Part shown: positions 20,201 through 28,032 of the stretch, one piece after another | How the letters are laid out: each line of letters begins with the position of its first letter | Position numbering within the stretch: the stretch's first letter is position 1 | Assembly (NCBI RefSeq): GCF_918698245.1 | Contig: NZ_CAKKMS010000005.1 | Location: forward strand, 248,001-312,000 | Direction of reading: 5' to 3' | Length of the DNA: 64,000 nt | Source: Pedobacter sp. Bi126 | GTDB taxonomy: Bacteria; Bacteroidota; Bacteroidia; Sphingobacteriales; Sphingobacteriaceae | Notes under the pieces: generated by a model | Seen by the model: the letters and a program-made list of their open reading frames with translations, nothing else | Told to the model about the DNA's origin: nothing | Database searches by the model: none | Position numbers and translations under genes: made by a program

Positions 20201-20351
20201 TCATCGCGAGTCGGGCATGGATCCGGAAACAAATTCATATGGCGATGAAAACGCTGCGGTAGCATCGGTTTATCCGCGGAGAATTTTAACGATTGGTACC
20301 AATACACCGTCTACCCGTAACTATGTAGCTGGTCTTAATTTAACATTTTAA
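17256..20351 (+). CDS. SusC-like TonB-dependent outer-membrane transporter
   Basis: Outer-membrane channel of 1031 residues that imports oligosaccharides together with the SusD-like lipoprotein encoded next to it. After an N-terminal signal region (about 1-40, ending AHAQT) there is a carboxypeptidase-regulatory-like domain (about 42-115, VKGRVVDDQGNALPGVSI). Then come the TonB-box region and plug (VVVVGYGTQRKESVTGSV; IYGSRGANGVILITT about 215-240) and a beta barrel ending in a terminal aromatic, VAGLNLTF, as expected for a barrel C-terminus. There is no N-terminal STN domain, so signalling to an anti-sigma factor is not expected; control would come from the HTCS at 1974. Confidence 0.97.
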   Translation: MRNEFLQFFVKPGAGLSKCLAKLSLIAFFALFVVAAHAQTQVKGRVVDDQGNALPGVSILIKGTSTSTTTLGTGNFSIAVPTSNSVLVFSYIGFTSREVPVRNQTEINVTLLPSAAELEQVVVVGYGTQRKESVTGSVANISGDKVREIPAPNVAQAIQGRIAGVNISQTSTKPGATMQILIRGQRSLSASNDPLVVLDGIPFPGSIGDINPNDIKSLDILKDASATAIYGSRGANGVILITTNRGQQGAPAKVSYNSYTGLQTLFAKYPMMDGPEFVALRKAAGLFTTNGPDEANDVNTDWQDLFYNKSAVVTSHDVGVSGGSTTGSYSFGGGYYQNQSLIPTQQYTRYSMKASMDQQIASFLRIGFTTNNNYNLSEGNQLGVYGILSNSPIANPYNADGSLKRTIRMPQDESWIYTRELTKNLSDKWLNETRGFATYNSFYGEVNIPWVKGLKYRTNLGLDFIQSNNGNYTGVGIGSATATTVSTAGVSNSQTYHWTLENLLTYDRTFSEKHNINVVALYSAEQNKFNSSSMSARDIPSDAFQFYNLGQANGELTIGNGNYSLSGLMSYMGRVMYAYDNRYLISATIRSDASSRLAPGHKWNTYPAVSVGWNLMNENFMKGITAIDRLKIRVGYGQTSNQAVNPYQTLGLLNSRPYNFGDNNYATGYYVSQLPSPGLGWEYSQTWNYGLDFSLLKSRLTGTFEYYVTNTKDILLGVALPSTAGVGSYTANIGQTQNKGWELSVNGNIFNDKGGWSWDVGFNLYANRNKLVALASGQTRDEGNAWFVGHNINAIFDYEKVGLWQAGDPYLNVLEPGGNVGMIKVKYTGDFDATGKPTRPIGAADRQIMDVDPKLSGGFNTRVAYKGFDLNVVGLFKDGGILLSTLYGSSGYLNLLSGRRNNVKVDYWTPENTGAKYPKPGGIASGDNPKYGSTLGYFDASFLKIRTISLGYDFNRGLLKDSRLKLRMYLTVQNPFVMFSPYHRESGMDPETNSYGDENAAVASVYPRRILTIGTNTPSTRNYVAGLNLTF

Positions 20352-20360
20352 TATACCGAT

Positions 20361-22295
20361 ATGAAACGTATACATTTAAATATAACATTGAGCGTTTGGC
20401 TTGGGATGGTCGTTTTCTCAGGCTGTAAAAAAATTCTTGAAGAAGAGCCCCGCAGTATCTTTACACCAGATTACTTTAAAACAGTAACAGGGGTAAATGG
20501 TGGTCTTACAGCAATGTACGGTCACCTCCGCAACATGTATGGGCAGGCCTATTATTATAATTCGCTCATTACCGGTACCGATGAGGCTACCTGGGGCAAA
20601 GATGCTGATGGTAATTTTAAGGATATGGATTGCTCAGGTGTTGGGTCAATCCTTTCTACAAGTTATCCCAGTAGCGTATTATGGGGAGAAGCCTTTCCGA
20701 ACATTAATACAGCAAGTGGTGTAATTGAGAATGCCAGTGCTGCAGGTATTGCCCCTTCATTGGTTGCTGAAGCAAGATTCTTCCGCGCCTTTGATTATTT
20801 TTTGCTGGTACAAACCTTTGGTGGGGTGCCACTCGATTTGGGTGCCGGACCACTTAAATTCAATACCAGTCCCGTAAGAACATCAGTTCGCAATACAGTG
20901 CCCGAGGTATATACAAAGGCAGTGTTTCCTGATTTATTGACTGCCGTTGTCGATTTACCAGTTGCTGCCCGCGTTACAGGAGGGGTAACAAAAACTTTGG
21001 CACGATTGTATTTGGCAAAAGCTTACCTAACTTATGGGTGGTGGTTGCAAAACCCTAACAATATCCCAACCTATCCTGCAGCAAACCGAACTGATCCTGA
21101 CGGACATGACGCAAACTGGTATTTTCAGCAAGCTTATGATGTTTCAACTGCAGCTATCGAAAGTCCTGGATCTTACGGTTTGGTAGATACCTATTACGAT
21201 GTGAATTTAGGATCAAATGACCGTAACAAAGAAATGCTGCTATATGCTGATCATACCCAAACGAGCGAACGTTTTAATGGCGGTAGTTTAACTTTCGGTA
21301 GCGGTGGGGCGCCTGATAATTTTGCAGGTTGGATGATGACCTGGAATTACACCAATATCAGAAGCGGAGGAATTAGTTCGGTTCAGCGTGAAGCAGAGCA
21401 ACACCTTGGCAGGCCATGGAACCGGATGGCTCCACCTATTGAAGTGTTTAAAAATACTTTTGCCGATAAAACATTGGATTCACGTTATGATGGCACCTTT
21501 ACAACGGTATATCGTGGGAATTGGCCTAAAGGATATAACCCTCCTGAATCTGCCCCTGCCTCTTTGCTTAATGCCAATGGCTTGTCTATCGTTCCCGGAA
21601 ATGCCGTTTTAACCTTTCTGGATGCTGATAATAGCGCCGTAAGTTATCCAAGTGGAGCCGGAACAAGTAATGTTGGCGCCGGCACATTGCCAGGAAGGGC
21701 AGATTATGTAATTTCCCCATCGGGAATAAGCAGAATCGTTTATCCGGGCCTTTGGAAACTGGGTCCTTACCGTACAGATAATGGCACAGGCTTAGGTCAA
21801 CCAAATGCAGGTAGTACCCGGCCTTACCCTATTGCAAAGTTTTCTGAACTTTACTTCGTAGCTGCCGAAGCTGCTGTAAAAGGTGCTACACCCAAAGCAG
21901 GTAAAAGTGCACGCGAACTGATCAATGTGGTGAGGGCCCGTGCCGGAAAATGGCGTTGGGATAATAATGGCAATGTGGCAAAAGTAGCCGACAATAGTGC
22001 AGCCATGATTGCCGCAACCCCAGCAACAATTGATATCAATTATATTTTAGCAGAGCGATCGCGTGAATATTATGCGGAAGGATACAGGAGATTCGACCTC
22101 ATTAGAACGCAAAAATGGGCAGAGTTATCCACTACTTTCAGTATTTGTGGTACAGGATATGGCGACCATACACCAGTAACGGTTACCAGAACGATTACAC
22201 CAAATCTTTATCTCCGTCCAATTCCACAAGGGCAGATAGATGGCATGCAAATGTCTGACGAGGCAAAGAAAGCATATCAAAACCCTGGCTACTAA
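20361..22295 (+). CDS. SusD-like surface glycan-binding lipoprotein (RagB/SusD)
   Basis: Surface lipoprotein of 644 residues that captures glycan and caps the SusC channel. The lipobox is visible (VVFSGC, Cys22), followed by KKILEEEPR, typical of SusD N-termini. The family helices (FFRAFDYFLLVQTFGGVPL near residue 140-160, and the C-terminal INVVRARAG ... YILAERSREYYAEGYRRFDLIRTQKW block) are intact. It starts 9 bases after the SusC stop, so the two are co-translated partners, and it is the last gene before a terminator. Confidence 0.97.
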   Translation: MKRIHLNITLSVWLGMVVFSGCKKILEEEPRSIFTPDYFKTVTGVNGGLTAMYGHLRNMYGQAYYYNSLITGTDEATWGKDADGNFKDMDCSGVGSILSTSYPSSVLWGEAFPNINTASGVIENASAAGIAPSLVAEARFFRAFDYFLLVQTFGGVPLDLGAGPLKFNTSPVRTSVRNTVPEVYTKAVFPDLLTAVVDLPVAARVTGGVTKTLARLYLAKAYLTYGWWLQNPNNIPTYPAANRTDPDGHDANWYFQQAYDVSTAAIESPGSYGLVDTYYDVNLGSNDRNKEMLLYADHTQTSERFNGGSLTFGSGGAPDNFAGWMMTWNYTNIRSGGISSVQREAEQHLGRPWNRMAPPIEVFKNTFADKTLDSRYDGTFTTVYRGNWPKGYNPPESAPASLLNANGLSIVPGNAVLTFLDADNSAVSYPSGAGTSNVGAGTLPGRADYVISPSGISRIVYPGLWKLGPYRTDNGTGLGQPNAGSTRPYPIAKFSELYFVAAEAAVKGATPKAGKSARELINVVRARAGKWRWDNNGNVAKVADNSAAMIAATPATIDINYILAERSREYYAEGYRRFDLIRTQKWAELSTTFSICGTGYGDHTPVTVTRTITPNLYLRPIPQGQIDGMQMSDEAKKAYQNPGY

Positions 22296-22301
22296 ATTTA
22301 A

Positions 22302-22338
22302 AACAGGCAGATTTTCCAAAGAAATCTGCCTGTTTTTC
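22302..22338 (+). terminator. Rho-independent terminator after susD-like gene
   Basis: A 13-bp perfect stem (aacaggcagattt at 22302-22314, aaatctgcctgtt at 22322-22334) with a 7-base loop runs into a T tract. It closes the polysaccharide locus on the plus strand. Confidence 0.9.
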
Positions 22339-22670
22339 TTTCAGAATTATCGTAATCCTACCGATTAATGTTAAGCGTTTTAAAAACCGACATCAACAGC
22401 ACTTTATGATGGAAATATAGATCGCTAGAGGCCGTTTTAAATTGCTACTTCTGACGGACATATGGCTGTTTTCTCATAGTCTTTGCTTAGTCTAAGGTAG
22501 AATTTCAGCGATGCAAACTAGCGAAATCACAATTTATTCCGTTAGTAGCTTTCCGTTTGGCAGGGCTGAAACGATTAGCTTAGGCGAGGGATAAATAGCA
22601 TTCGGACAGGATTTGTTTTCTTCTGATCTGGCCCCACTCAACAATTTTCTGTCCAAGTTGTTTGGAGAAT
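22339..22670. other. Intergenic region, no gene seen
   Basis: About 330 bases between the SusD terminator and the DUF72 gene. No convincing open frame, repeat or hairpin; it should contain the DUF72 promoter. Confidence 0.4.
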
Positions 22671-23432
22671 ATGGACATCCCCTTTGAAAAGTATTACTCG
22701 GGTACCAGCGGGCTACTGTTACCGGTTCCCAATAAATTGCACTACCCGAAAGAATTCCAGGAAAAGAGCAGGCTGTGCTATTACGCCTCGCTGATGGATT
22801 CTATCGAGATCAATTCTTCCTTTTATAAGGTGCCGCAGGTTTCCACGATGAAAAAGTGGGCGGCGGATGTGCCTGAGGAATTTCGTTTTACCTTTAAGCT
22901 TTTCAAGGAGATTACCCATAACAAGGACTTGGCCTTTGATCCAGAGGTCGTGTCCAGGTTCTTTTCGGTCATTTCGCATGTTGAGGAGAAAAAGGGTTGT
23001 CTTTTGGTACAGTTCCCCCCGAGCGTAAGGATTTCTCATTTTGCGCAGCTGCGCTTTCTGATGTCGGTGCTTAGGGATAATGATCCTTTTGGCGAATGGA
23101 AGATCGCTTTGGAATTTCGGCATGCTTCTTTATATATAGATGAGGTGTATGAGCTTTTGGAAGAGTTTGAGCTTGGTATGGTGGTCCACGATAAGTCGCC
23201 TGCCAGTTCTCCTGTGCGAGAAAGCCATCCCGATTTTATCTACCTCAGGTTCCATGGTCCGGGAGGAAACTATAGGGGAAGCTATTCTGACGACGTATTG
23301 TATGAGTATGCAAGCTATGTGACCGAGTGGCTTTCGGAGGGCAAAAAGGTGTTCGTGTACTTCAATAACACCATGGGAGAGGCCCATGCCAACCTGAATA
23401 TGCTGCGCCAGATCGTTAGGGATACCTATTAG
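22671..23432 (+). CDS. DUF72 family protein (YecE-like)
   Basis: Cytosolic TIM-barrel-like protein of 253 residues in the DUF72 family, whose biochemical role is unknown. Recognised by the opening YYSGTSG, the Y...F..VE.NSSFYK-type block (MDSIEINSSFYKVP), LVQFPPS, WKIALEFRHASLY, the DKSP loop and the terminal VFVYFNNTMGEAHANL. I chose the ATG at 22671, which has GGAG a few bases upstream; a TTG three codons earlier is possible. It appears to be a single-gene unit. Confidence 0.85.
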   Translation: MDIPFEKYYSGTSGLLLPVPNKLHYPKEFQEKSRLCYYASLMDSIEINSSFYKVPQVSTMKKWAADVPEEFRFTFKLFKEITHNKDLAFDPEVVSRFFSVISHVEEKKGCLLVQFPPSVRISHFAQLRFLMSVLRDNDPFGEWKIALEFRHASLYIDEVYELLEEFELGMVVHDKSPASSPVRESHPDFIYLRFHGPGGNYRGSYSDDVLYEYASYVTEWLSEGKKVFVYFNNTMGEAHANLNMLRQIVRDTY

Positions 23433-23643
23433 TATTTGCTGGGCATTTGCCGGAAAAGCAGGCTTGGGCTGCCTTTATAAGATTGAGATATGGATATTGC
23501 CCAGTTACGTTAGGGTTTGTAGCGAGCGTAAATATCTGCCCGAACTGGGCGTGCTTTCAATGCCTGGAGAATTTGAGTTGCTAAAAATCAGGTTCAGACA
23601 ATCACAGGTGAAGGGTAATGAGAACCTGTTCAGATTGGATTAA
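23433..23643 (+). other. Short gap with possible coding remnant
   Basis: Between two genes a frame without any upstream ATG is open up to a stop at 23641-23643. Its last part reads WILPSYVRVCSERKYLPELG and then SMPGEFELLKIRF, which looks more like protein than chance. It could be a small gene with a non-ATG start or the tail of a lost gene. I do not recognise a family. Confidence 0.25.
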
Positions 23644-23645
23644 TC

Positions 23646-24170
23646 TTATTGCTTTTTTGCTGGCTTGGGTTTAGTAGTGGCGTTTTGCTTAAGCTTTGTA
23701 GGCGCAGGAACTGCACTTTTTGACGATTTGTTTACAGGCTTTTTGGACGAGGTTTTTTTCTTCCGTGCATTTTTGATGCGGTATTCAAGCAGGTACAGCC
23801 TGGTCTGCCATTTCTCAATGATGGTGTCGTCGCTTTTCGGAAAGCCTGTTGGTTCCAAAAGACCGAGTACATGGGCCAGTTCCCGGGTGCTGTCTGCCTT
23901 GGCCCGGTTTTCTTTCAGCCAATCTTGTTGTTTGGTTTCTTGAGATTTCTGGTATTCGGCTATGGCCAGTTTGATGAGCTTAACCTCAGCTTCTTTTGAT
24001 TTAGCTTTGCGCAAAAGCACCATCTGCCTGTTCCAGGCGTGGGAATTAGCAGGATCTGTCATTGCAGATTTCTGGTAAAGTTTTAGTGCGGCAGCATTAT
24101 CGCCCGCTCTTTCCAGTTCGAGCGCAGCAGCGAACTGCTCCTTTGACCGTATCTGTTTTCTTCTTGACAT
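23646..24170 (-). CDS. Small TPR-like protein with lysine-rich tail
   Basis: Cytosolic protein of 174 residues, function unknown. Residues about 8-60 form one or two tetratricopeptide-like helical hairpins (QFAAALELERAGDNAAALKLY, then DPANSHAWNRQM). The middle is helical and charged. From about residue 135 it becomes a basic, low-complexity tail (KKKTSSKKPVNKSSKS to TKPKPAKKQ) that could contact nucleic acid. It is transcribed opposite to the DUF72 gene and divergently from the LLM gene at 24261. Confidence 0.6.
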   Translation of the reverse strand: MSRRKQIRSKEQFAAALELERAGDNAAALKLYQKSAMTDPANSHAWNRQMVLLRKAKSKEAEVKLIKLAIAEYQKSQETKQQDWLKENRAKADSTRELAHVLGLLEPTGFPKSDDTIIEKWQTRLYLLEYRIKNARKKKTSSKKPVNKSSKSAVPAPTKLKQNATTKPKPAKKQ

Positions 24171-24260
24171 GACTGACTTTGGAACAATTAGCTCAGGCTA
24201 TTGTTTGCTGAAGGGTGGTATAGGTTATGACTACACAATGACCTTTGCGTTATAGGAGTA

Positions 24261-25313
24261 ATGGTAACTTTGGATTTATCAATTAATGAAATGAAGAAAA
24301 TCGGATTTTTATCGTTCGGGCATTGGTCGGAACATCCCTCATATCTGGCGCGTACCGCTAGTGATACTTTGCTACAATCTATCGACCTTGCCGTTGCGGC
24401 TGAAGAAATCGGCCTTGACGGAGCGTATTTCAGGGTACACCATTTTGCAAGGCAACTGGCATCGCCCTTTCCGCTGCTTTCGGCAATTGGCGCAAAAACT
24501 TCTAAGATCGAAATCGGAACGGGCGTTATCGATATGCGCTATGAAAACCCTTTATATATGGTTGAGGATGCTGGCGCGGCCGACCTGATCTCTGGTGGCA
24601 GGTTACAACTGGGCATCAGCAGGGGTTCGCCCGAGCAGGTGATCGAAGGCTGGCGGTATTTCGGTTTTGCACCAAAGGATGGGGAGAACGATACTGATAT
24701 GGGAAGGCAAAAGGCTTTGGAGTTTTTGGAAAGATTGAAAGGCGAAGGATTTGCACAGCCTAATCCCAATCCCATGTTTCCTAATCCTCCTGGACTTTTG
24801 AGGCTCGAACCGTATTCGGAGGGACTGCGTGAGCGTATCTGGTGGGGAGCCGCTTCCAATGCGACTGCTGTTTGGGCGGCAGAGAACGGGATGTACCTAC
24901 AAAGTTCTACCTTGAAGTTTGATGAAAACGGTAAGCCGTTCCATATCCAGCAAGCCGAGCAGATCAGGCTGTACAAGGAAGCCTGGAGAAAAGCGGGACA
25001 TGATCGCGAGCCAAGGGTTTCTGTCAGCCGTTCAATATTTGCGCTGATGAACGATCAGGACAGGTATTATTTCGGGCAGCAGGGGAAAGGGGCGGATAGT
25101 TTTGGCTATATCGAGCCAACCCAAAGGGCGGTTTTCGGTCGGGGATATGCCGCAGAACCAGATCAGCTGATAAAGGAATTGGCTGCCGACGAGGCAATAC
25201 AGGAAGCGGATACGGTATTATTGACCATTCCAAATACCTTGGGCGTAGATTACAATATTCATGTGCTATCTGCCATTCTGGAGCACGTTGCACCGGGACT
25301 TGGATGGAAATAG
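24261..25313 (+). CDS. LLM-class flavin-dependent oxidoreductase
   Basis: Luciferase-like monooxygenase of 350 residues, FMN-dependent; substrate unknown. The barrel motifs are clear: IGFLSFGHW at the first strand, GLDGAYFRVHHFARQLASPFPLL, IEIGTGVIDMRYENPLYMVEDA, and GRLQLGISRGSPEQ. The start used has GGAG at a good distance (24254-24257), but an ATG at 24291 begins exactly where family alignments usually do (MKKIGFLSF), so the first ten residues may be untranslated. It is alone and is followed by a terminator at 25392. Confidence 0.88.
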   Translation: MVTLDLSINEMKKIGFLSFGHWSEHPSYLARTASDTLLQSIDLAVAAEEIGLDGAYFRVHHFARQLASPFPLLSAIGAKTSKIEIGTGVIDMRYENPLYMVEDAGAADLISGGRLQLGISRGSPEQVIEGWRYFGFAPKDGENDTDMGRQKALEFLERLKGEGFAQPNPNPMFPNPPGLLRLEPYSEGLRERIWWGAASNATAVWAAENGMYLQSSTLKFDENGKPFHIQQAEQIRLYKEAWRKAGHDREPRVSVSRSIFALMNDQDRYYFGQQGKGADSFGYIEPTQRAVFGRGYAAEPDQLIKELAADEAIQEADTVLLTIPNTLGVDYNIHVLSAILEHVAPGLGWK

Positions 25314-25391
25314 ATTAGTTTGATTTTTTTAAATCGCACAAAATATATTGCCTGAGATGGCGTTTATATTCCGAGAGCGTTAATTTAGATG

Positions 25392-25430
25392 AGCGGGAAG
25401 AGCCTTTGGTTTTTCCCGCTTTCTTGTTTT
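25392..25430 (+). terminator. Rho-independent terminator after LLM gene
   Basis: Stem agcgggaa / ttcccgct (25392-25399 and 25413-25420) with a 13-base loop, followed by ttcttgtttt. Confidence 0.8.
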
Positions 25431-25567
25431 ATCGTGTATTTACAGCATAAGAAAAGGACTTCAAGCATTGCTGCAGAGTATTCCGAATAATGTGTATCTA
25501 TTAGTGGAATGATTTAACAAAAACTTAACGTTAAAAATCCAATCCATAACTTTTTTGGTTTATTTTT

Positions 25568-26119
25568 ATGTCACATCTAAAACGCGTGAAAATCAACAAA
25601 CTCACATTACTGATCATTTCAGTCTGCTGCCTTTCTATGAGCGGCGTGAAATGCAAAAAGGAAACATCATTAACCAAAGAGGAGGAATTGCCTGCATTAA
25701 CCCAGAAGGGCGCTAACACCTTTGGCTTTGTACTCAATGGAAAGGTATGGCTGCCAAAAGGGGCATTGCTCCAGGATAAGCTAAATATTACGTATGATGC
25801 AAACTTCAATGGTGGAACCCTGAATATTACTGCACATCGGTATCTGGATGGAGACCAGTTTCAAAGCGTAGCGATCGCCAGTTACAATATCAGTAAAACA
25901 GGAACCTATTCTATTGATAAAGACAAAGTTCTTGTGAGCTTTTATAAAACAGGAAGTTGCACTTACAGCTCCCATCAAATTGTTGCAAAAGGTGTCCTGA
26001 AAATTACCAAATTGGACCTGACTGAGAAAGTAATTACTGGTTCCTTTGAGTTTGTTCTTGAAAAACAGGGCTGCGAAATCATAAATGCTACTGAAGGTAG
26101 ATTTGATCTAAAAATTTAA
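25568..26119 (+). CDS. DUF6252-like secreted or lipoprotein
   Basis: Exported protein of 183 residues of unknown function. The first 30 residues are a hydrophobic signal (LTLLIISVCCLSMSG) ending near VKC-KKE, which could be a lipobox although its -3 to -1 residues are unusual. The mature part begins with a TxxGANTFGFVLNGKVWLP block typical of DUF6252 proteins common in Bacteroidota, followed by beta strands and a paired-cysteine region (SCTYSS, QGCE). It stands alone on the plus strand and converges with the EamA gene. Confidence 0.7.
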   Translation: MSHLKRVKINKLTLLIISVCCLSMSGVKCKKETSLTKEEELPALTQKGANTFGFVLNGKVWLPKGALLQDKLNITYDANFNGGTLNITAHRYLDGDQFQSVAIASYNISKTGTYSIDKDKVLVSFYKTGSCTYSSHQIVAKGVLKITKLDLTEKVITGSFEFVLEKQGCEIINATEGRFDLKI

Positions 26120-26226
26120 TAGAAGCAACAGTAACTATTCCACGGTAACCAACGGTTTCACCACGTTAATGCTGAGGTTTAATTGCCTGACTATTTATGC
26201 GCTCATAATGAAAAGCTGCATTATTT

Positions 26227-27174
26227 TTACTCTTTTAAGTAACCAGGTTCTGTGGCAGAATCCAGATTATCCCTACCAGGCAGATTCCTTCGCTTTTTTT
26301 TAAAAAGGGAATGCACATTAAAAACAACAACCGATACGAAAATGATACTGTATGCCGCCATTTGTAATGGGGTAATGGGCTCATGAAATACCAAAACTGC
26401 TATAGCAAATCCAATAATTGGGTTAATGTTAAGCAACATACCCACTGTTGATGAGTTCAAGCCCTTTAAGGCATATAAATTCAAAAAGAGTGGAATCACG
26501 GTAAAACCAACTGCTATAACCTCTATCAGTAACCAAAATTGCGTTGCTGCTGGTACAGGTCCGCTGTATGCAGGGTAAAAAGGCAGCAGCATTATCGCAG
26601 AAAGCGAAATGTGAAACGTGAGCAGGATAAATTTATCAAACCCAACACTTTTACGCTGACTTACCAGATAAGCCGCATAAGTAAACCCAATAACAATGCC
26701 GTAAACCATATCCATAATATTGGCATACGATAGCATTAAGCACCCAAGTATACTTAACGCAACGGCCACCCATTGTACTTTATTGAGCTTTTCGTGCAAA
26801 AGCCAGTAAGCAAGCAATGTGGTAATAATGGGGCAAACCAGGTAGGCAAGCGAGGTAGCCTTAATGCTTACATGGTTAAGCACATAAATAAACGAAAACC
26901 AGTTGATATTTAAAAAGATACTTCCGCCTACATTCAGCAAAAGCACATTTCGTCTCTGCTTAGCAGGTAAGGCTTTAAAGTTAGAAAAGGTTTTAACCAA
27001 TTCGGCACGTTTAAATAAGGCGGTAATGAATAGCATCAATATGGCACAGCTAAAAATGCGGTAAAATAAAATATCTACCGAAGAATATCCGCTCAAAGGT
27101 TTTAAAACTAAACTAAAAAAGCCCCAGGTCGCATAAGCGAATATAGCGGCCAGGTAATATTTTGCGATTTTCAC
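26227..27174 (-). CDS. EamA-family (DMT) transporter, RarD-like
   Basis: Inner-membrane protein of 315 residues with about ten hydrophobic helices in two five-helix halves, the drug/metabolite transporter layout. The family blocks YATWGFFSLVLKPL, DILFYRIF, the conserved NVGGSIFLNINWFSFIYVLNHVS region and the second-half LKGLNSSTVGMLLNINPIIGF with VFHEPIT are visible. The substrate is not predictable. The start is a GTG (27172-27174), the only reasonable one at the expected N-terminus MKIAKYYLAAIFAYATWG. The C-terminus is basic and cytosolic. Confidence 0.88.
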   Translation of the reverse strand: MKIAKYYLAAIFAYATWGFFSLVLKPLSGYSSVDILFYRIFSCAILMLFITALFKRAELVKTFSNFKALPAKQRRNVLLLNVGGSIFLNINWFSFIYVLNHVSIKATSLAYLVCPIITTLLAYWLLHEKLNKVQWVAVALSILGCLMLSYANIMDMVYGIVIGFTYAAYLVSQRKSVGFDKFILLTFHISLSAIMLLPFYPAYSGPVPAATQFWLLIEVIAVGFTVIPLFLNLYALKGLNSSTVGMLLNINPIIGFAIAVLVFHEPITPLQMAAYSIIFVSVVVFNVHSLFKKKRRNLPGRDNLDSATEPGYLKE

Positions 27175-27315
27175 AGTTGCTATAATGTTGATCTAACAAA
27201 TATCATAAAATCTTAGGGCTTATTAAGCCACATAATGTAAAACACTATTTATTGGATGGAATGCAAATTGATGTATATTTATTGATCTTTTATCTGCTCA
27301 TTCTACTAACACTCC

Positions 27316-27678
27316 ATGTTCAATTGGCTCTTCGGTAAGAAAAAAACTACACCTGTTTTATCCAAAGTAGACTATTGGAAGGCATTTGAATTATTTGCAC
27401 TTTTCGATGATCTGGACAGGGTAAAGGCTGTTCTGGAGCATACAGACGATATCCGTATTGATTTTATTGCTTTTAAGGACTGGTTTACAGAAGAACTGGG
27501 TGAGCTTGAAGGAGCAAACAATCCTGATTTTTCAAGGGTACGGGAATGGTTTGCGCCAAACGCCGATTGGGATAGGCTGATGGGAAGGCAAGGGTTTGAA
27601 CTGGGCAGGTCTGTTTTTAAAAGGGCTGACTGGTGGAAACGCAACCAGGAGTTCCTGCCGGGCTTATTGTTTGGCTAA
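27316..27678 (+). CDS. Hypothetical protein, first part of a possibly split gene
   Basis: 120 residues with no family I recognise: MFNWLFGKKK, then acidic and aromatic helices (YWKAFELFALFDDLDRVKAVLEH, DWFTEELGELEG, WWKRNQEFLP). Its stop lies inside the next frame, which continues immediately in another register. Either two overlapping genes or one gene broken by a single-base shift near 27640-27675. A-rich start region fits a true start. Confidence 0.55.
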   Translation: MFNWLFGKKKTTPVLSKVDYWKAFELFALFDDLDRVKAVLEHTDDIRIDFIAFKDWFTEELGELEGANNPDFSRVREWFAPNADWDRLMGRQGFELGRSVFKRADWWKRNQEFLPGLLFG

Positions 27679-27890
27679 GTGGAGAATATGGGCTGGTGTT
27701 AAAGGACGCCCCTGATGGGCTTTACGGACTGGTGAGATGGGATACAGAAAAAGCGCAGGACACCGAAGACTGGAGGGGACTATGGGGTACCTTTGTTTCC
27801 ATGGGTGGAAGGGTGCTGGAAGAGTTTGAGTTTAAGTTTATCGGGCCAGATGGCAGCTTAAAAAAACGAGACAAACCGCATAAAAACTGA
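27633..27890 (+). CDS. Hypothetical protein, second part of a possibly split gene
   Basis: 85 residues in a different frame from the preceding gene, overlapping it by 46 bases, with only a GTG to start from and no ribosome site. The sequence (GLIVWLSGEYGLVLKDAPDG, then GLYGLVRWDTEKAQDTEDW) looks coding. The missing start and the overlap suggest it is the natural C-terminal half of the 27316 gene after a frameshift. Its last codons lie in the left arm of the repeat at 27868. Confidence 0.45.
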   Translation: METQPGVPAGLIVWLSGEYGLVLKDAPDGLYGLVRWDTEKAQDTEDWRGLWGTFVSMGGRVLEEFEFKFIGPDGSLKKRDKPHKN

Positions 27891-27981
27891 TTTGTCTCAT
27901 TAAGTGCTCGTAACGAGATCTTTAACGAACTTTTTTATCGAAGATTTGAAGCGAATTGCGGATTTGAAAATTTCGAAATAA
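27868..27981 (+). repeat. Direct repeat element, copy 1 (hairpin plus 60-bp core)
   Basis: Stem GAGACAAA (27868-27875) / TTTGTCTC (27891-27898), then 23 variable bases including CTCGT-A-ACGAG, then a 60-bp core (27922-27981) identical to the one at 36762-36821. The core opens ttaacgaac, contains GATTTGAA twice 18 bases apart, and ends with ttcgaaataa. Same orientation as copy 2. The hairpin may also terminate the preceding gene, whose stop is in the loop. Confidence 0.85.
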
Positions 27982-28032
27982 CTTGCTAATTAATTTGTTT
28001 TAAAAAGTGAATTTTTTCCGACTGAACCATAA

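Noticed and set aside
27868..27981. Repeat element considered as a CRISPR array
   Set aside because: Only one copy per site, no spacers and no cas genes nearby.
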